From Ulva prolifera (taxonomy: Eukaryota; Chlorophyta; Ulvophyceae; Ulvales; Ulvaceae), in contig CM041196.1 of the NCBI GenBank assembly GCA_023078555.1, positions 1,860,001 to 1,924,000 of the forward strand: a DNA stretch of 64,000 nucleotides. The letters run 5' to 3'. Numbering within the stretch: position 1 is the stretch's first letter; each line of letters opens with the position of its first letter. The notes under the pieces are model-generated. The model was not told the origin of the DNA. It ran no database searches and worked only from the letters and a program-made list of their open reading frames with translations. The translations under genes and the position numbers were made by a program. Below are positions 46,194 through 58,431 of the stretch, piece after piece.

Positions 46194-47610
46194 ATGAGCA
46201 TCCTCGCAGCACTCGCCCTAGCTGTCGCCCTGGTGGCCACACCCGCCACCGTCGAATCACGGCCGCTGGCTCTCGTGTCGGGCGAGCACGCTCTGCAGCA
46301 GAGCATGCAGCTTGTCGGCAGCGGCCGGCAGCTGCACATGAGTAAGCCCCCCCCCCCCCCCCCCCCCCCCCACGGCACTGTGTCTCAGAGACTGCGGCAC
46401 ACCCTAGCGCTGCACAACTGCCGTTGAACTACCTCCTTGTGCGGGAGGCCATCGATTTAAATCTGCGCGCGCATCAAAAAGAAAGCGAGATGTTCACAAA
46501 TAAAATCTAGAAAATTCTAAATTCGCGATTCGAAGCGGCCGTGCGCACGGCCGCCTCGCGTAGCACAGCAGACGCAGCAGGCAGCCCTGCACATGTGAGT
46601 TGTGTGTGTCTGGGCGGTCGTCCACCTCAGGCTGCTGGACCTGTTCGGCATTGTGCAGTGAGTGCTAGGCTGTGTGCAGCGCGAGCCCGCACTCTGCGGA
46701 GCACCACCCCATGCATGGGCGCACATGTGCACCATGCCTTTCGCAGTGATGCCGACTTGTGGGATTCTGGGCGCTGCCCATGTGTGTGTATGTGTGTGTG
46801 TGTGTGTGTGTGCTGTCTCGCTGGGACCGCCAGGACTTGTGCCAACCTGACCATGTAGCCCCGCGTGCAGTAGACTCCAACAACAACGGCAATGAGGGCA
46901 ACGAGGGCAACGAGGGCAACGAAGGCAATGAGGGGAACGAGGGCAATGAGGGTAACGAGGGCAATGAGGGCAACGAGGGCAATGAGGGCAATGAGGGGAA
47001 TGAAGGCAATGAGGGTAACGAAGGCAATGAGGGCAACGAGGGCAATGAGGGCAATGAGGGGAATGAAGGCAATGAGGGCAACGAGGGAAATGAGGGGGAT
47101 GAGGGGAACGAGGGCAATGAAGGCAACGAAGGCGGGTGCGTTGCATAGCTGACCCTGCTTCTGCTCCGTCTCCCCTGCTGCCTCACACTATTCTACTGAA
47201 CGAATTGTCACACCACCGACACACCAGTGCAGCCCGCCGGTATCCTGCAGCCAACATCGTGAGCGCCGACGGTGCGTACATCCTGTCCCCCACGTGCATG
47301 CACCTATACCCCATCACCATATATATACACGCATGCGCGCATGCCTCCGGCCACTCCACTGTGCTGAAGCCAACCCGCTGCAGGGCCCCCCAGCTGCCGA
47401 GCCGCCGCGGCGGCAAGTTCCAGGTGTGTGTGAGCGGCGAACAGCAGCGCTTCGGCAGCGTGCTGGGCGTGCGCAAGCCCGAGGGCATCACGGTGACCGC
47501 CGACGGCGGCTGCACCTTCTCGGAGTACGCCGGCGGCTTCGACGGCTACTGGAGCGTGGACGCCGGGGACGGCCACGAGGACGGCCTCGCCCTCGCCGCA
47601 AAACTCGTGC

Positions 47611-47641
<31 letters not shown>

Positions 47642-48189
47642 TTGCTGTACCCCTCCAGGCCTGATATAACGTACACATGTACATACCCTGGTGTACCGTA
47701 CAATTGCGGACGATCAGGCACACGCATCCTCGTGCGTCCCGTGCCTGTTTGCTAGCTGTAACCCCCTAAGCTTGGTGCTGTAGATCTACATGTACACATG
47801 CGTAACGCCAAAGATCGGTCAGCGTATGGTCACGGAGGTCAGAACTGTCGATGTGCTTACGGGCACGGCAACATGAGCATGCATGCATAAGTACATGCTG
47901 CACCGAAGCGAAAGGCATGACATCCGAGACAAGCGCGACTGTGTACACACGGCCTGCTGTGCTGCAGATGCTGGGAGACACGGGCGCCCGCGTCGGCGAG
48001 GCCGCCGGCCGCCGCAACCCCCGCAACGCGTTTGTGAACGAGTTCCTGCTCGCGGTGCGCGACCGCGCCGACCCCGTCAACCTCGACTTCCCGGAGGACG
48101 CCGCGATCGCCGACGGCGGCAAGCGCGCCGAGAACATCCGCAAGGCCTCCCGCGCCTGCTCCGCCCTCATCGAGGTCCACCGCTGCTAG
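46194..48189 (+). CDS. Secreted protein with a long Asn-Glu-Gly repeat (5 exons, about 298 aa)
   Basis: Exons: 46194-46341, 46871-47135, 47233-47271, 47384-47606 and 47968-48189, with phases 1, 2, 2, 0. The start of exon 3 could instead be at a second TGCAG, which keeps phase. The N-terminus MSILAALALAVALVATPATV is a clear signal peptide with likely cleavage near ESRP. Exon 2 encodes SNNNG followed by about 27 tandem Asn-Glu-Gly triplets (one Asp substitution). The C-terminal half (GGKFQVCVSGEQQRFGSVLG, DGGCTFSEYAGGFDGYWSVD, then GDTGARVGEAAGRRNP and RAENIRKASRACSALIEV) matches no family I know. An extracellular or wall role is inference from the signal and the acidic, presumably disordered repeat. 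Introns 1 and 4 begin GTAAG and GTGCG, each followed at once by 25-29 C. Confidence 0.68.
46347..46371. repeat. Poly-C tract (25 C) five bases after a splice donor
   Basis: Directly follows GTAAG at the start of intron 1 of the NEG-repeat gene. Confidence 0.9.
46884..47133 (+). repeat. 9-base coding minisatellite (NEG repeat)
   Basis: About 27 units of a nine-base AAYGARGGN pattern, with larger 27- to 45-base higher-order copies visible. All units keep frame and almost all changes are at third positions, so the repeat is translated. Confidence 0.9.
47612..47640. repeat. Poly-C tract (29 C) right after a splice donor
   Basis: Directly follows GTGCG at the start of intron 4 of the NEG-repeat gene. 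Confidence 0.9.
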
Positions 48190-51100
48190 CTACTGCTAGC
48201 TAGCCAGCTACCGGTACCAAACGATGAGCTGCTAGCCTGCTTTCATGCTTTCCGGACGACAATAATGATGATGATGGTGACTCTGATGACGATTGTGCAT
48301 GCTGCAGTGACGAACTATGGCATGCGCAGCAGTGCATGCGCAGCAGCGGTGCTTGTCAAAAAATAACCCAAAATATGCTGCAGTCAGTTGACCAGGGTCG
48401 ATCCTGCTGCGGACAGCCCTTATAACATGCATGGATGGTATCCGTGGTGTTGTGTGGGTTGTGTGGCGAGAGCTTTCGAGGAATGCGCGCGGTGCGCGTG
48501 GCCGCACACGGAGGGGGTTATGGTGGGTGCCGGGAAGCTGGAGATGTGGCCTGTAGGGCCCTCGGGCTTGAGCTGGTGTCCACAGGGGAACCTATGGCCG
48601 CGTGGGGATGTGTGCGCATATATGTGATGCGTGATGGCAGCTGCATGCGGGCCCGAGATGGCTTCCCAGGTGAAGCTCTAAGCGTAGGCCCGGCAGCGCA
48701 GTCAGTGGCGCGACATACCGACATGATGATATGGCGCAACGACATGTTGAGATGATGTGACAGCCGTCCTTTTCAAGGCGGACGCCTTTGCGATGGTGCA
48801 GTCGCCAGTGTCTGGCTTTCTGGCCAGGACAGTACTAGTCTGGCTTCCACAACACTCGACAAGCGTAGTTTGTTTCAGTGGTTTCAGGCCCAAGTGTGTG
48901 TTTGTGATCCCTGTTGGGCGGTGACGGCCGCAGCAATGTAAACAGGGCATTCGTTCGCTGGATGCGGCTGAGGGGTGCACCCAGGCTTCATGACCCACCT
49001 GAAAACAGGCATGCACTTCGCTGGGACGTACTATCATGATGCTGCTGCGGCTCACGCAGAAGCTGCCCACCCGCATGACTGCTCCGCAATGCATGGGATT
49101 AAATTGTTTAGCTGGCTTGCTACACCATGGGCCGGTAGAATTATGGATGCATGCGAATGCCATACTTATGAAGTTCCATACCTATGTATGCATGAGTATC
49201 CGGACACTGTACCACCTCGCACAGTTCCATTCACTGCTTCCAGCATGCCCTGTCACGCACATGTCAAAGCCAAAGGCTTCCCTGTGTTCCATCGCTGACA
49301 GTAGCACACCGCCTTCTCCGACCATACATCCCTGCTGAGTAGATTCGAACTCGTCTGGCGTTGCACTCGTTTCACTGCAGCCTGGAGGTTACAAGCATGT
49401 CGGCCAGAGTGCACCATGCCCCACAAGCGCCACACAGGTCCATATTACCCAGCCTAATAATAATCCAGTATGTCGTAATATTGCACATGAAAACATATAT
49501 AGGCTGAGGCACACGCACATATGGCTGTGCGCTTGCATGTGCGTCCAGGTGCAAGCACTACTGGCTCTAGCAGCTGCATCAGCAAGCACTGCTGGCAGGA
49601 GAGAGACAGCTGCGGCACTGGTTCGCGGCAAGGTGCACGTTGAAATCGTGTATGCCTATGTCCTGCCGTGAGATCTGCACACGGGCACTCACAGCCGGGC
49701 TGTCGGGGCGCCTTCGTTGCTGGGGCTGGAAGGGAAGCGGTTCGTCAACACTGTGTGAGCTGTGCGATGTGGACGATGTAAAGTGTGCAAACATTTTCAG
49801 GAGTGCTACCTGGGCTTACACACATTGCTCTCGGTTGCAGGGTCAACGTGAAGCTGCGACTCGAGTCACTGGACTCGAATACAATCTTCGCTAGCGGTCG
49901 TACGCGCGATGGCAGTGAGCGAAACAAACAAGTCCGGCACCTACGATACGATTCTCAGAACAGGACAATTTCTACACCTGGCTGCAAACAGATGATTGTT
50001 GCACTACCCTGTGCAATGCTATCGCGGTGTCAGCTGCTGCTCCTGATGCGCCAGCACTGATGTAGATCTACGGACGATTGTGACGCGGCCAGGATGGTGG
50101 CTTGCGACACCTGATGTGACGTAAAGACTCATATAATGGAATTTTGGCGCGTATCGTTTGGCAGTGCCATTGCACTGCTGGACGGAGTCGTTCTGAACTG
50201 CAACAAACTCGCACACCAGTGCCGCTCATCCTGGTGCGCTGTCTCGCTGGACTTCACTTGCCGCAGCAGACGCATGCAAGTAAACTATGATATTCCGGTC
50301 ACATGCACTTGAGCTTGCTGACGCTAGTCCACGCTACGGTGGATGCTGGACGAGTGATTCGTGTCCGCACACAAAGCACAAAGGCAGAGCGAGCTAGCGG
50401 TTGGCAATACGAGGACACTACAGCACGCCCTGGACGGTCCAGACATGATGCTACGTATTCGCTACATGCCATCGTCGATTCGAGGATCGCACCGCGAGGA
50501 GCGCGCATAGCAATGCCAGAGACCCCTTGCGCTGGCCGTGGAAGTCGTTGTCGTCGCTATCCGTCTGCAATGGCGAACCGCCTCCAGGCCCGCTACCTCC
50601 ACTCCCTGCGGAAGAACGTACATCTCTTCTCTGCCTTGGACTGTTCAGGGAACCTGTCGCCTGCAGCCGTGACAGCGGCACGGGAATCCGACAGTGACGC
50701 GTGCGTCCGGCATGGGCCGCTAGATGTGGAGCAGGGAGCAGCCGATGCGTACAACAGGACATAAAACTATTACAGCGCTATGCGATGCCTACGTAGCTGC
50801 ACATCGAGGCCCCGGGGATCCTGCCAAGTACCAAGCGTAATCTGAACTCTACGCGGCAAACATTCACAGTACTGTGTGCGATCACAGACCAGCCTCAAGC
50901 AAGCATCTTTTGCAATATTCAGAGGATCAACGATCATCTGGCGTACAGTTTGGGCGTGCGGGCCCGTGCAGGTGGACAGCTATGCATCAAGTAGCTGTTT
51001 AAACTGCGCAGTGTGCCTACAGGTGCCGTGCGCGGTATACCGCCGAAACCAGCTGATGGCCGACACAAAAGTCAAGAGACGACGCGGATCAGGCCTTGAA

Positions 51101-52370
51101 GACCTCACTGCTCCACCGCAGACATAGGGGCTATGAGCAACAAGCACTGCGTATTGAAGACAGACGGATTGATCCCTGAAAGTCAACGGCAGTACCATAC
51201 AGGCTACCTTCGCCAATGCCGACTTTATCATAGCTCCGCAGACAATGATGACCTCAGACTATCCGCGACCCATCAGCACCATACACCAAATGGAGAGGTA
51301 TGTGGCGCCACTGCCACGAATCACAGGATCATGCAGCAAGTCACACGCACATGGCCTCCACTAGCTCTAACAGAGCTCATTCTAGCTAGATGAAAAAATG
51401 ATAGAGCTTTTGTACCCCAGGTTCTCTCGCCCGCGGCATCCTCATGCCAAACCCGCTTCCATCCCACAGTGAAGACAAAAGGCCAACTACACACTCCAAG
51501 CAAATAGGTAATCACAGGGACATCCCATCACCTTGATAAATCATGCTACAATCATGCTACAATACAATACCAAGTTGGAAAGACTGCAACTCGTTGGAGA
51601 TGCACGGCAGCAGATGCTGAGCCGCACGGCCAAGGCGCCACAGCCCTCCAGTAGGAAGACGCCTAGCTCGTATTGCACGAGGTGCTCCACGCAACCTGGG
51701 CACACCGAATGCGCAGGGCGGTGCCATCGTGGCTGTGCCAGGTTGCCAGCAGCCTCCACTTCACTGCGACTCGTAGACATACACAATGTCCGATTCGCCG
51801 GCCAGCTTGCAACGAATCTGCAACGGAGTCAGCTCATCAGCACCGCGCCTGCTGCACGTTGTGGCGGCTTGCACGTTTGCCACAGCATGTGGGTTGAAAT
51901 GTCAGTGCGTGTGTTTGTCGCTTCAAGGCCACGCAGCATGCTGCAGCTGCTGCAGAGCAGGCCGTGGCCTCCTCTGACGTGTAACAGCATACTCCATGGA
52001 CTGTCCCAAGCAGTCGCACAGGATCCCTGTGAATGGTCACAAGCCTTGTCAGCCCGCATATGCAAGCTGCTGCACACGAAACACCAAAGCCTGTTGCGTG
52101 TGTGGGTGCCCGTGTCTGGGGCTTCTCAACACCCAGATTCAGGTATGGGCGTTGAGATCAGCCTCAGCATGAAGCCGGGCTCGCGCCACCGCCTAGAACA
52201 TCCATGGTTCATAAAATCACACGGACGAAACATCAGCACACAGTGCGACCACAGTTCACTGGCCAAGCCTGCAAGGCTCAAGTCGACTACGGCGCGAGCA
52301 CCTCTGCTGGGCCAACCACACAGAGCAGTATCTGAAAAACCCGTCGGGTTATTGGGAACTCGGCCCCATA
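48190..52370. other. Large intergenic region with no recognisable gene
   Basis: About 4.2 kb. The longest frame (51533-52453, plus, 306 codons) overlaps the end of the SKA1-like gene on the other strand, has no domain, and begins without an ATG. Frames at 48975-49298 and 50303-50764 are also unsupported. No RNA gene seen. Confidence 0.4.
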
Positions 52371-54517
52371 CTATGCTGCAGCCGCCCAGCGCCGACCGGT
52401 ACTGCACATGCGTAGAGGCACAGGCAGGGCGCGCACCTCGAAGACGCGCTTAAGCTGGCGCAGCAGCTGCAGCAGCGCCTGGCCGGTCTTGTCGAACTTG
52501 ACGTTGATGCCGCGCTTCGTGTCGCTCTGCAGGAACCACATGTGTGTGTGGATGCAGCGGTGCTCCTTCGCGAGGCCGTCCAGGGCCTGCAGGCGCTTGC
52601 GCTTCGCGGCGTCCCGGAACGTCACCGCGCGGCTCTTCAGCTTGACCATGTCTGCCGCGTTCTGCTCCGCGAAGCCTGCACGCCGACGGCGAGCCAGGGT
52701 CATGTAAAGTAAAGCACAGGACACCTGAGGCGACACAGCAATATCCTGTTGGGACATGTCTATGGCAGACATTGACAAAGCGTCCGGGACCGCATATGCT
52801 GCAGGGTGTGCTGGCGTGGCGGCAAGCCCCAGAAGCACAGCGCCGCAGTCGGCTGCACCTCGCTGGGCGGATCGGGGAGTCCTGCATCAGGGGCATGTGG
52901 GGGCGGGCACTGTTGCTGGGACGGCGCGGTGCCGTGGATGGGCGTTGTCGCGTGCGTGGCTCATTGAGCACTCTGGGGCGCACGGTAGGACTGTCAGCCA
53001 TGCCACAGCAGCGTGCACGAACAGCGCAAAGCTCTGAAACGCAGGGAATCTGCGGATGCACTTGCACCACACTGGCACCTGTAGCCTGGCAACGGTATGC
53101 TCCGCGCTGGTGGGAGCAGCACCCTCATGTTGCAAGTCCAAGCAGATTGTTTTTGTGGGAGCCACACCAGTGCGGCGCTGGCCGCGGAGAGCTGCTTGCA
53201 GCCTGCCACATGTCCAGGTCGAGATGGAGCACGGCCCAAGCGAGGCCACGCACGATCTATGTAATCGATGTGCATGCTGCGGCTGCTGCCCCGGCTGGGC
53301 TGGCAACCTAGGCTGGTCATGGAGCTGCGCGGTGCATACCTGCGAGCTCCTCCAGAGCCGCGTTGACCTTGTGCTCTGTCAGACGGCCGACAAGGTGCCG
53401 GCTGCACGCGTCGAGCTCTTTCTTTGTTACGTATGGAAGCGGAGCACGCCGAGGTGGCTTCTGGGACCGTGCGGCCTTCGCCTGGGCAGCTGCACACAGA
53501 CACAATTGTTAACGAGCCTCACAGCGCATATGGTTCGAGCATGGACAGGACTGCCGTTGAGAAGCTAGGACAGGTTGTTGTTGCGTGGGAATACATGCCT
53601 ACTGGATGATTGTGGAGGCCTGTTGTGCAGTGGTGTGGAAGGCTGGTGTGCAGCGTGCAGAGCTGGGTCGCAGACATATCTCGAGATACGAGCCACTGTG
53701 CATCAGACGGGCAGCCATGCGAATTCAAGCTCCAATGAATCTGTTTGGCGGTCAACAGTCACATGCTTGGCTGACCAGGTGATGGGCTGCTGAATACGTT
53801 GTAGTACCATCAGCGGCTGTGTGGCATGCAGTACTGCTTGCATGATCATCAGTGTCTGAGTGGCGTATGCAGTACAGGAGACTATGCAGTGTGCGAAACG
53901 ATGCTGGCAGAATGGTGGAGACCGCACTTCCGACCGCAACAGCGTTGTTGATCACATCTCGAAGAACCGTTGCACTTCCATCGCCTTTTGCAGGCCCACA
54001 AGTCATATAGCTACCGGTATGCACTGACGATCCGTCTGGTTCCATGCGACCAAGACGATCGGGCTGCGCGGAAGGTCCAGGAGCATCAGGTGCTGGCTGG
54101 AAGTCACATGGCTGGTCAGAGATCCGCATCGCGGGGAATTTGTGTTTCAAAGCCCGGGCGACGTCCTGAAGAAGGTCGCGACGTTTCACGGCCGAGTCGC
54201 GCTGCTGCTTGACCTGCACTAGCAAAAACCTCGCTGAAAGATTCAATTGTAATTCTCAATAGTCGTGGCGCTTTAAAACGGCATTGCGCTTACACAAATT
54301 CGAAAGAGATACGCACCAGAGCAAGCTCCGTTTCCCAATCTTGGACGTATGCTTCTATCATCCGCAGCTTCTTATCATTTTCTTCTAGCATTTCAGCAGC
54401 TTCTGCTATCTCCGCGCAGTGTTGTTCAATGAATTCTTCGCTGCTCGACGTGCACCACCTGGCTTCAAGATCGGAGCATAATTCGTCTATAGCCGACTCC
54501 ACAGCATGCATACTCAT
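52371..54517 (-). CDS. SKA1: SKA1-like spindle and kinetochore-associated protein (4 exons, about 284 aa)
   Basis: Exons in gene order: 54517-54317, 54213-54015, 53489-53340 and 52675-52371, with phases 0, 1, 1. SKA1 is a subunit of the Ska complex that keeps kinetochores attached to spindle microtubules. The N-terminal exon is helical and acidic (AVESAIDELCSDLEARW, EIAEAAEMLEENDKKLRMIE), as expected of the part that pairs with SKA2 and SKA3. A basic linker leads to the signature PLPYVTKKELDACSRHLVGR followed by LTEHKVNAALEEL. The last exon has FRDAAKRKRLQALDGLAKEH, HMWFLQSDTKRGINVKFD and ends the domain with LKRVFEVR, matching the microtubule-binding winged-helix region. The length is close to animal SKA1 (about 255). 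The third intron (52676-53339) contains a weak copy of the dispersed repeat near its 3' end. Confidence 0.82.
52702..52760 (+). repeat. Possible dispersed short repeat, copy 5 (inside an SKA1 intron)
   Basis: A weak match: TGTAAAGTAAAG, then CCTGAGGCG, then TATCCTGTTGGGACAT. Like copy 1 it ends 27 bases from a 3' splice site. Confidence 0.35.
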
Positions 54518-56229
54518 CTTTAACTTGAAAGAAAGTTGCTGCTTACGTCTACCACATGCACACGTAGGGACTGGCTGCTGGAACCACTGCACGGTCTCGT
54601 GGAGCCTTCAACTAACAATTTGGATGACTCGGGAGACGACTTCTTACAGAAAGGTACACAACCGCAGAGGAAGATCTGACGACCCACAAGGGAATCCGCA
54701 AGTGTTCTCAGGCATGCTCTGTGTTGATCGCATCATCCGGTCGTGCACTGCAGCCATCTCGCTACGTCGGATCAGTCGGATCGCATGCAGTGGACTGGCC
54801 ACCGCTGCAGTGTGTGCCAATGCATCGCATCCGAGCACATGCTAAGCTCAAGCGCGGAAAGAAAGCGTAGCATGGTGCACTGTTCTTCATGCTGCTTCGC
54901 CAAGCCTCGCTGCACTAATGACTGTTTATTTGGCTTTGCACCTGCCTGCATTGATGCTGCAGCAGAGCTCACAAGCGTCAAAGCATCCCTAATGAACCAA
55001 ATTCATCAGTTTGCATTCATATGTGTCACGGAAGACGTGCTTGAGCATCGGTGAAGAGGAGAATACACTTCTCTCACCAGGCCAGTATATTGATCTGGGG
55101 TCAAGACAGCGTTACAAGCTCAAGGCTACGGATATCAGCATGGCCATATCGTCTGGTATTGCAACGCATTCGTGGATTCCCCTGGCATGTCGCAGTGCAG
55201 TGTTCTGGAGTGTGTGCCCCCATGGGCTTCAAGGACAGCTGTGCCATACAGCGATGGCTTGGTCCTGCTTTTACCAGCATCAAGGCAAGTGATACCAGTG
55301 TCAGCATGTGGATGTGCGTGACGGCAGCCATCTCAGGTAGCCCTCTTCGTGTACAGTAGCCAGAAGTCGGGGGTGTGCCAGAGCAACATGGTGCCTTGGG
55401 ACTAAGCGCTTTTAATGTAGCTGCCATGTTTGCTCGCGAGCAGCCTGAGATATAGACTACGCGTGTAGCTCTACACAACTTTTGTCCCTGATCCCGTGCC
55501 GCAGTACCTCAAGCAGCTTAACAGACAATGGGAGCTCTGCTATCAGTCGATCACTGCAGCTGCCATCTCTCAGCATGCTGAGTGCCACGACCAGGACGCA
55601 GGTACCTCAGACAGCACGAGTGTTCATGCTTGTGAGCTGTGGTATTCAGCAGCTGAGACCTACTCTGTGAGGCCACAGCTGTACTCAAGTTGCGTGCATA
55701 CGTCCCAACAACAATACTCAGTGCCTGCCGCACCTGATAATGGTTGGTCAGGCCCTCCGACATGGGGAAACACATTTCGTAGGTCTATGTTCTGTGGCGG
55801 CTGGCGGAATTGGGCCCCATTCTTTCTTCTAGCGGGAAGTTGGTATGGTCTGTGTAGGACCAGTAGGACCAAGACCATGCCAAGCTCCCGCTGGCAGCAA
55901 CAACGGGCCCCACCACCGCCACCAGTCATGAAAACAGGCAGACCCACGGCCACAATCAGCTCACCAAGCGAGAAGCAACAGCCACTTCACACTTTCACAG
56001 CACTCTGCCGAGTATGGCAACCCATTCAAAGTCATATGAGACCACCACGTTTCCACTTAGACCTGACATCATGCACAAGTTTATGAACAGTCTTGAGATC
56101 ACTTTGCTGTACTAGCTGACTTGTCAGCAACCGGCCACTCCAAACCCTTCATAATCACAATCGAAAATATCTTGAAAGTTGTTATTCTTGCATGCTCAGC
56201 ACAGCCCACGCATGAGAGCAGCAGCCGCC
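54518..56229. other. Intergenic region with no recognisable gene
   Basis: Upstream of the SKA1-like gene and downstream of the first lamin-tail-like gene. A 196-codon frame at 55496-56086 has no domain and is treated as chance. Confidence 0.4.
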
Positions 56230-58431
56230 TCAGCCACTGAGGCTCTGGCCAGGGTTGCTCTCCCCCGGGCTCACCGAGGTCAGCACCACAAACTCAAAGT
56301 CCTCAAAAGCAGACCCCTCACCGATGAGGCCGAACGACAAACCCCCCTCCACGAACACCACAAAGTCTTCGAGCACCACCGCCTGCACCCCGTCCACCTC
56401 CCTCAGCAGGTCCCCGTCAAACGTGACCACCTGCGTCAGCTCCCCGCAGGGGTTGAACAGCCCGAGCCCCTGCTCCCGGGAGTCCACGTTGCGGAGCGTC
56501 GTCGACTCCGAGGCAACGAGCAGGCCCCCTGCCGTCTCGCGCAACGGCGGAATCGGCACGCGGGACGTGCCGCAGCCGATGGGCCGGGAGATGCCCTCGG
56601 AGGTGCTCTCCTGGCACCGCGCGATCGTCCAGCCACCGCTGTCGGCGCCAGGGGCCGCCGCCACCTCCCAAAACTCCCCGATATTGCTCCTGTTTTGGAA
56701 GATTTCGTTGATCCAGAGGGGCTGGAGGTCTGCGCAGGAGGCCGGGGGGTTGGGGGGGACGGGGAGGGGGGGCCCGGTGTTCTGGCCGGTGTTGACGACG
56801 CCCGGGGTCGCTGCGGCGACGGCAAAGGAGAAGGCGGAGAGGGAGGCGCCCTGGCCGGTGAGAGACATGGAGGTGCCGAGCGGAAAGAAGTCGGAGTCGA
56901 GGGCCTCGACCAGGTCTACTTGTTCGTTGTCGTCCGGGCCGCCGCTGCCGAAGCCGGTGAAGAACACGGCGTGGATGAGCTGGCCGCAGGGGTTGATCAA
57001 GCCAACTCCCCTGCACAAGATAGCATGCTGAGTCGAGCCTCATGCTGTTGCAAAGTCGGTGAGGTGATTATCCACACTAGTGGCACTGGGTAGTTGCTGG
57101 GCAGTTGATACCCTTTGCGAGTACAGTCGACGGGCGCGTGGAGGGTCATGACAGTAGCGCAGGCGTCCGTGACAATCACTTTTGGTGTAAAGCGTCCTTG
57201 ATGCAGCTGTGTGTCTTGCGTGCTTGCATGTGCCCTGGGACCACGTCTTGCCGGAGGAGTCATGCCGGTTTTGCATCGGTGGCACATAGCTTGTGTGCAG
57301 GCCCGGGGGCAGGTCTTGGCGTATCGACGGGGGAGAACTAGCAAGCAGTGCATGTGGGAGCTTTGAGTCAGGTTCAGAGAACGGTATGTTGCATGAGAGG
57401 GAGGCGTCTTTTGGCTCAGATCCAGTGCGGGCAGCATGACCCCAGCGCCCGTTCGTGCAGGAGGCTTGAACTCGCGTTGCGGTGCACTGAAATAGCAGCC
57501 AAGCGGCACCCAACACCATTGCCCAGCTGCAATCTACAAGGGGGCCGACCAGGATGGAATTGGACCCATGGCCAGCAGCACAGACCCTACTCGACTTGAT
57601 TCCGGCAGCGCCAACGCACGGCAGCGCACTCGAGCCGCAGAAACAGCATGCATTGAAGTGGATATACCGATATAATGAGCATCACTGTTCATTGTGTACC
57701 TATGCGGCAGGGTGGTAGCTGGAGGTGCGGGCGCACTCATCAGTTCCAGAGCGGACGTCCACGTTCAGCGCGGCGATGCTGAGGCCGCCGGACTCCTGCA
57801 GCGGCGGCACAGGCTGCAGCATGAACTCGTCGGAGCCTGCCGCGCGCAAGGCGCCCCGGCAGGTGTTCTCCGGGAACTCAGAGCCGTCTCCTTCGTCGCA
57901 CTCGCCGAGCAGCCACCCCTCGCTGCTCACGCCGGGGGGCCCCGCGACTTCGACAAACTCGCCCGGGCCGCTGACGCGCCACACCAGCTCGTTGATCCAG
58001 AGGTTAACCGGCGCCTCGGGACAGTCGGGGTTGTCTGGAGGGGGGGCTGTGGTTGGTGGTGTGGTGGGCATCGGCGGGTCTGGGCCAGGAGGATCGCCAT
58101 AGCTGCCGCCTGGATCCAGATCCGGATCGCTGCGCTCCCTCCGCACCCGACGAGTTCTTTCACCTGGCGGTCCCCGAGGGCGACGCGGGCGACGACTGCG
58201 GCTCTCCTGCAGATGCCGGTCATGTGATGGCAGCACTTCGTTGTCCTCGAGTCCCAGGCCTCGCAGAACTTGCTCAGCTGTCGGGAGCAGCGACTCATGC
58301 GCATGTTGGAGAGCAGAGGCCTCTCGCCGACCATCAGCGAATACAGCTGACGCTACTAGCACAGAATGAGATAACATAAGGCACATAGCTGCGGCAGCTG
58401 TGGCTGCATGGAGCTTGTGGGCGCGGGCCAT
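56230..58431 (-). CDS. Secreted protein with two lamin-tail-like domains, copy 1 (2 exons, about 491 aa)
   Basis: Exons: 58431-57737 and 57010-56230 (donor GTGCGC, acceptor TGTGCAG, phase 2). The N-terminus MARAHKLHAATAAAAMCLML continues into a hydrophobic signal peptide. A basic Arg/Ser/Pro-rich region follows (about residues 75-120). Two related domains come next. The first starts LWINELVWRVSGPGEFVEVA and ends with AATPGVVNTGQN. The second starts LWINEIFQNRSNIGEFWEVA and ends with VSPGESNPGQSLSG. The start (INE, GEFVEV, GW) and end (TPG--N) follow the lamin-tail (LTD) pattern, which also occurs in secreted bacterial and algal proteins. Internal GLINPCGQLIHAV and GLFNPCGELTQVV blocks confirm the duplication within the protein. 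The intron splits domain 1. An acceptor TTTTGCAG upstream of the ATG, shared with copy 2, suggests a further 5' UTR intron. Confidence 0.78.

Noticed and set aside
46884-47133. Opposite-strand and shifted frames through the NEG repeat (PSLPSL and CPHCPH repeats)
   Set aside because: They are by-products of the nine-base repeat. Only the NEG frame joins a signal peptide and downstream exons in phase, with third-position changes.
51533-52453. A 306-codon plus-strand frame
   Set aside because: It starts without an ATG, overlaps the coding last exon of the SKA1-like gene on the other strand (GC-rich sequence tends to open opposite frames), and shows no domain or composition of a real protein.
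55496-56086. A 196-codon plus-strand frame
   Set aside because: No recognised domain; it lies in the 3' flank of the lamin-tail-like gene and has no paralogue beside the second copy at 60753.
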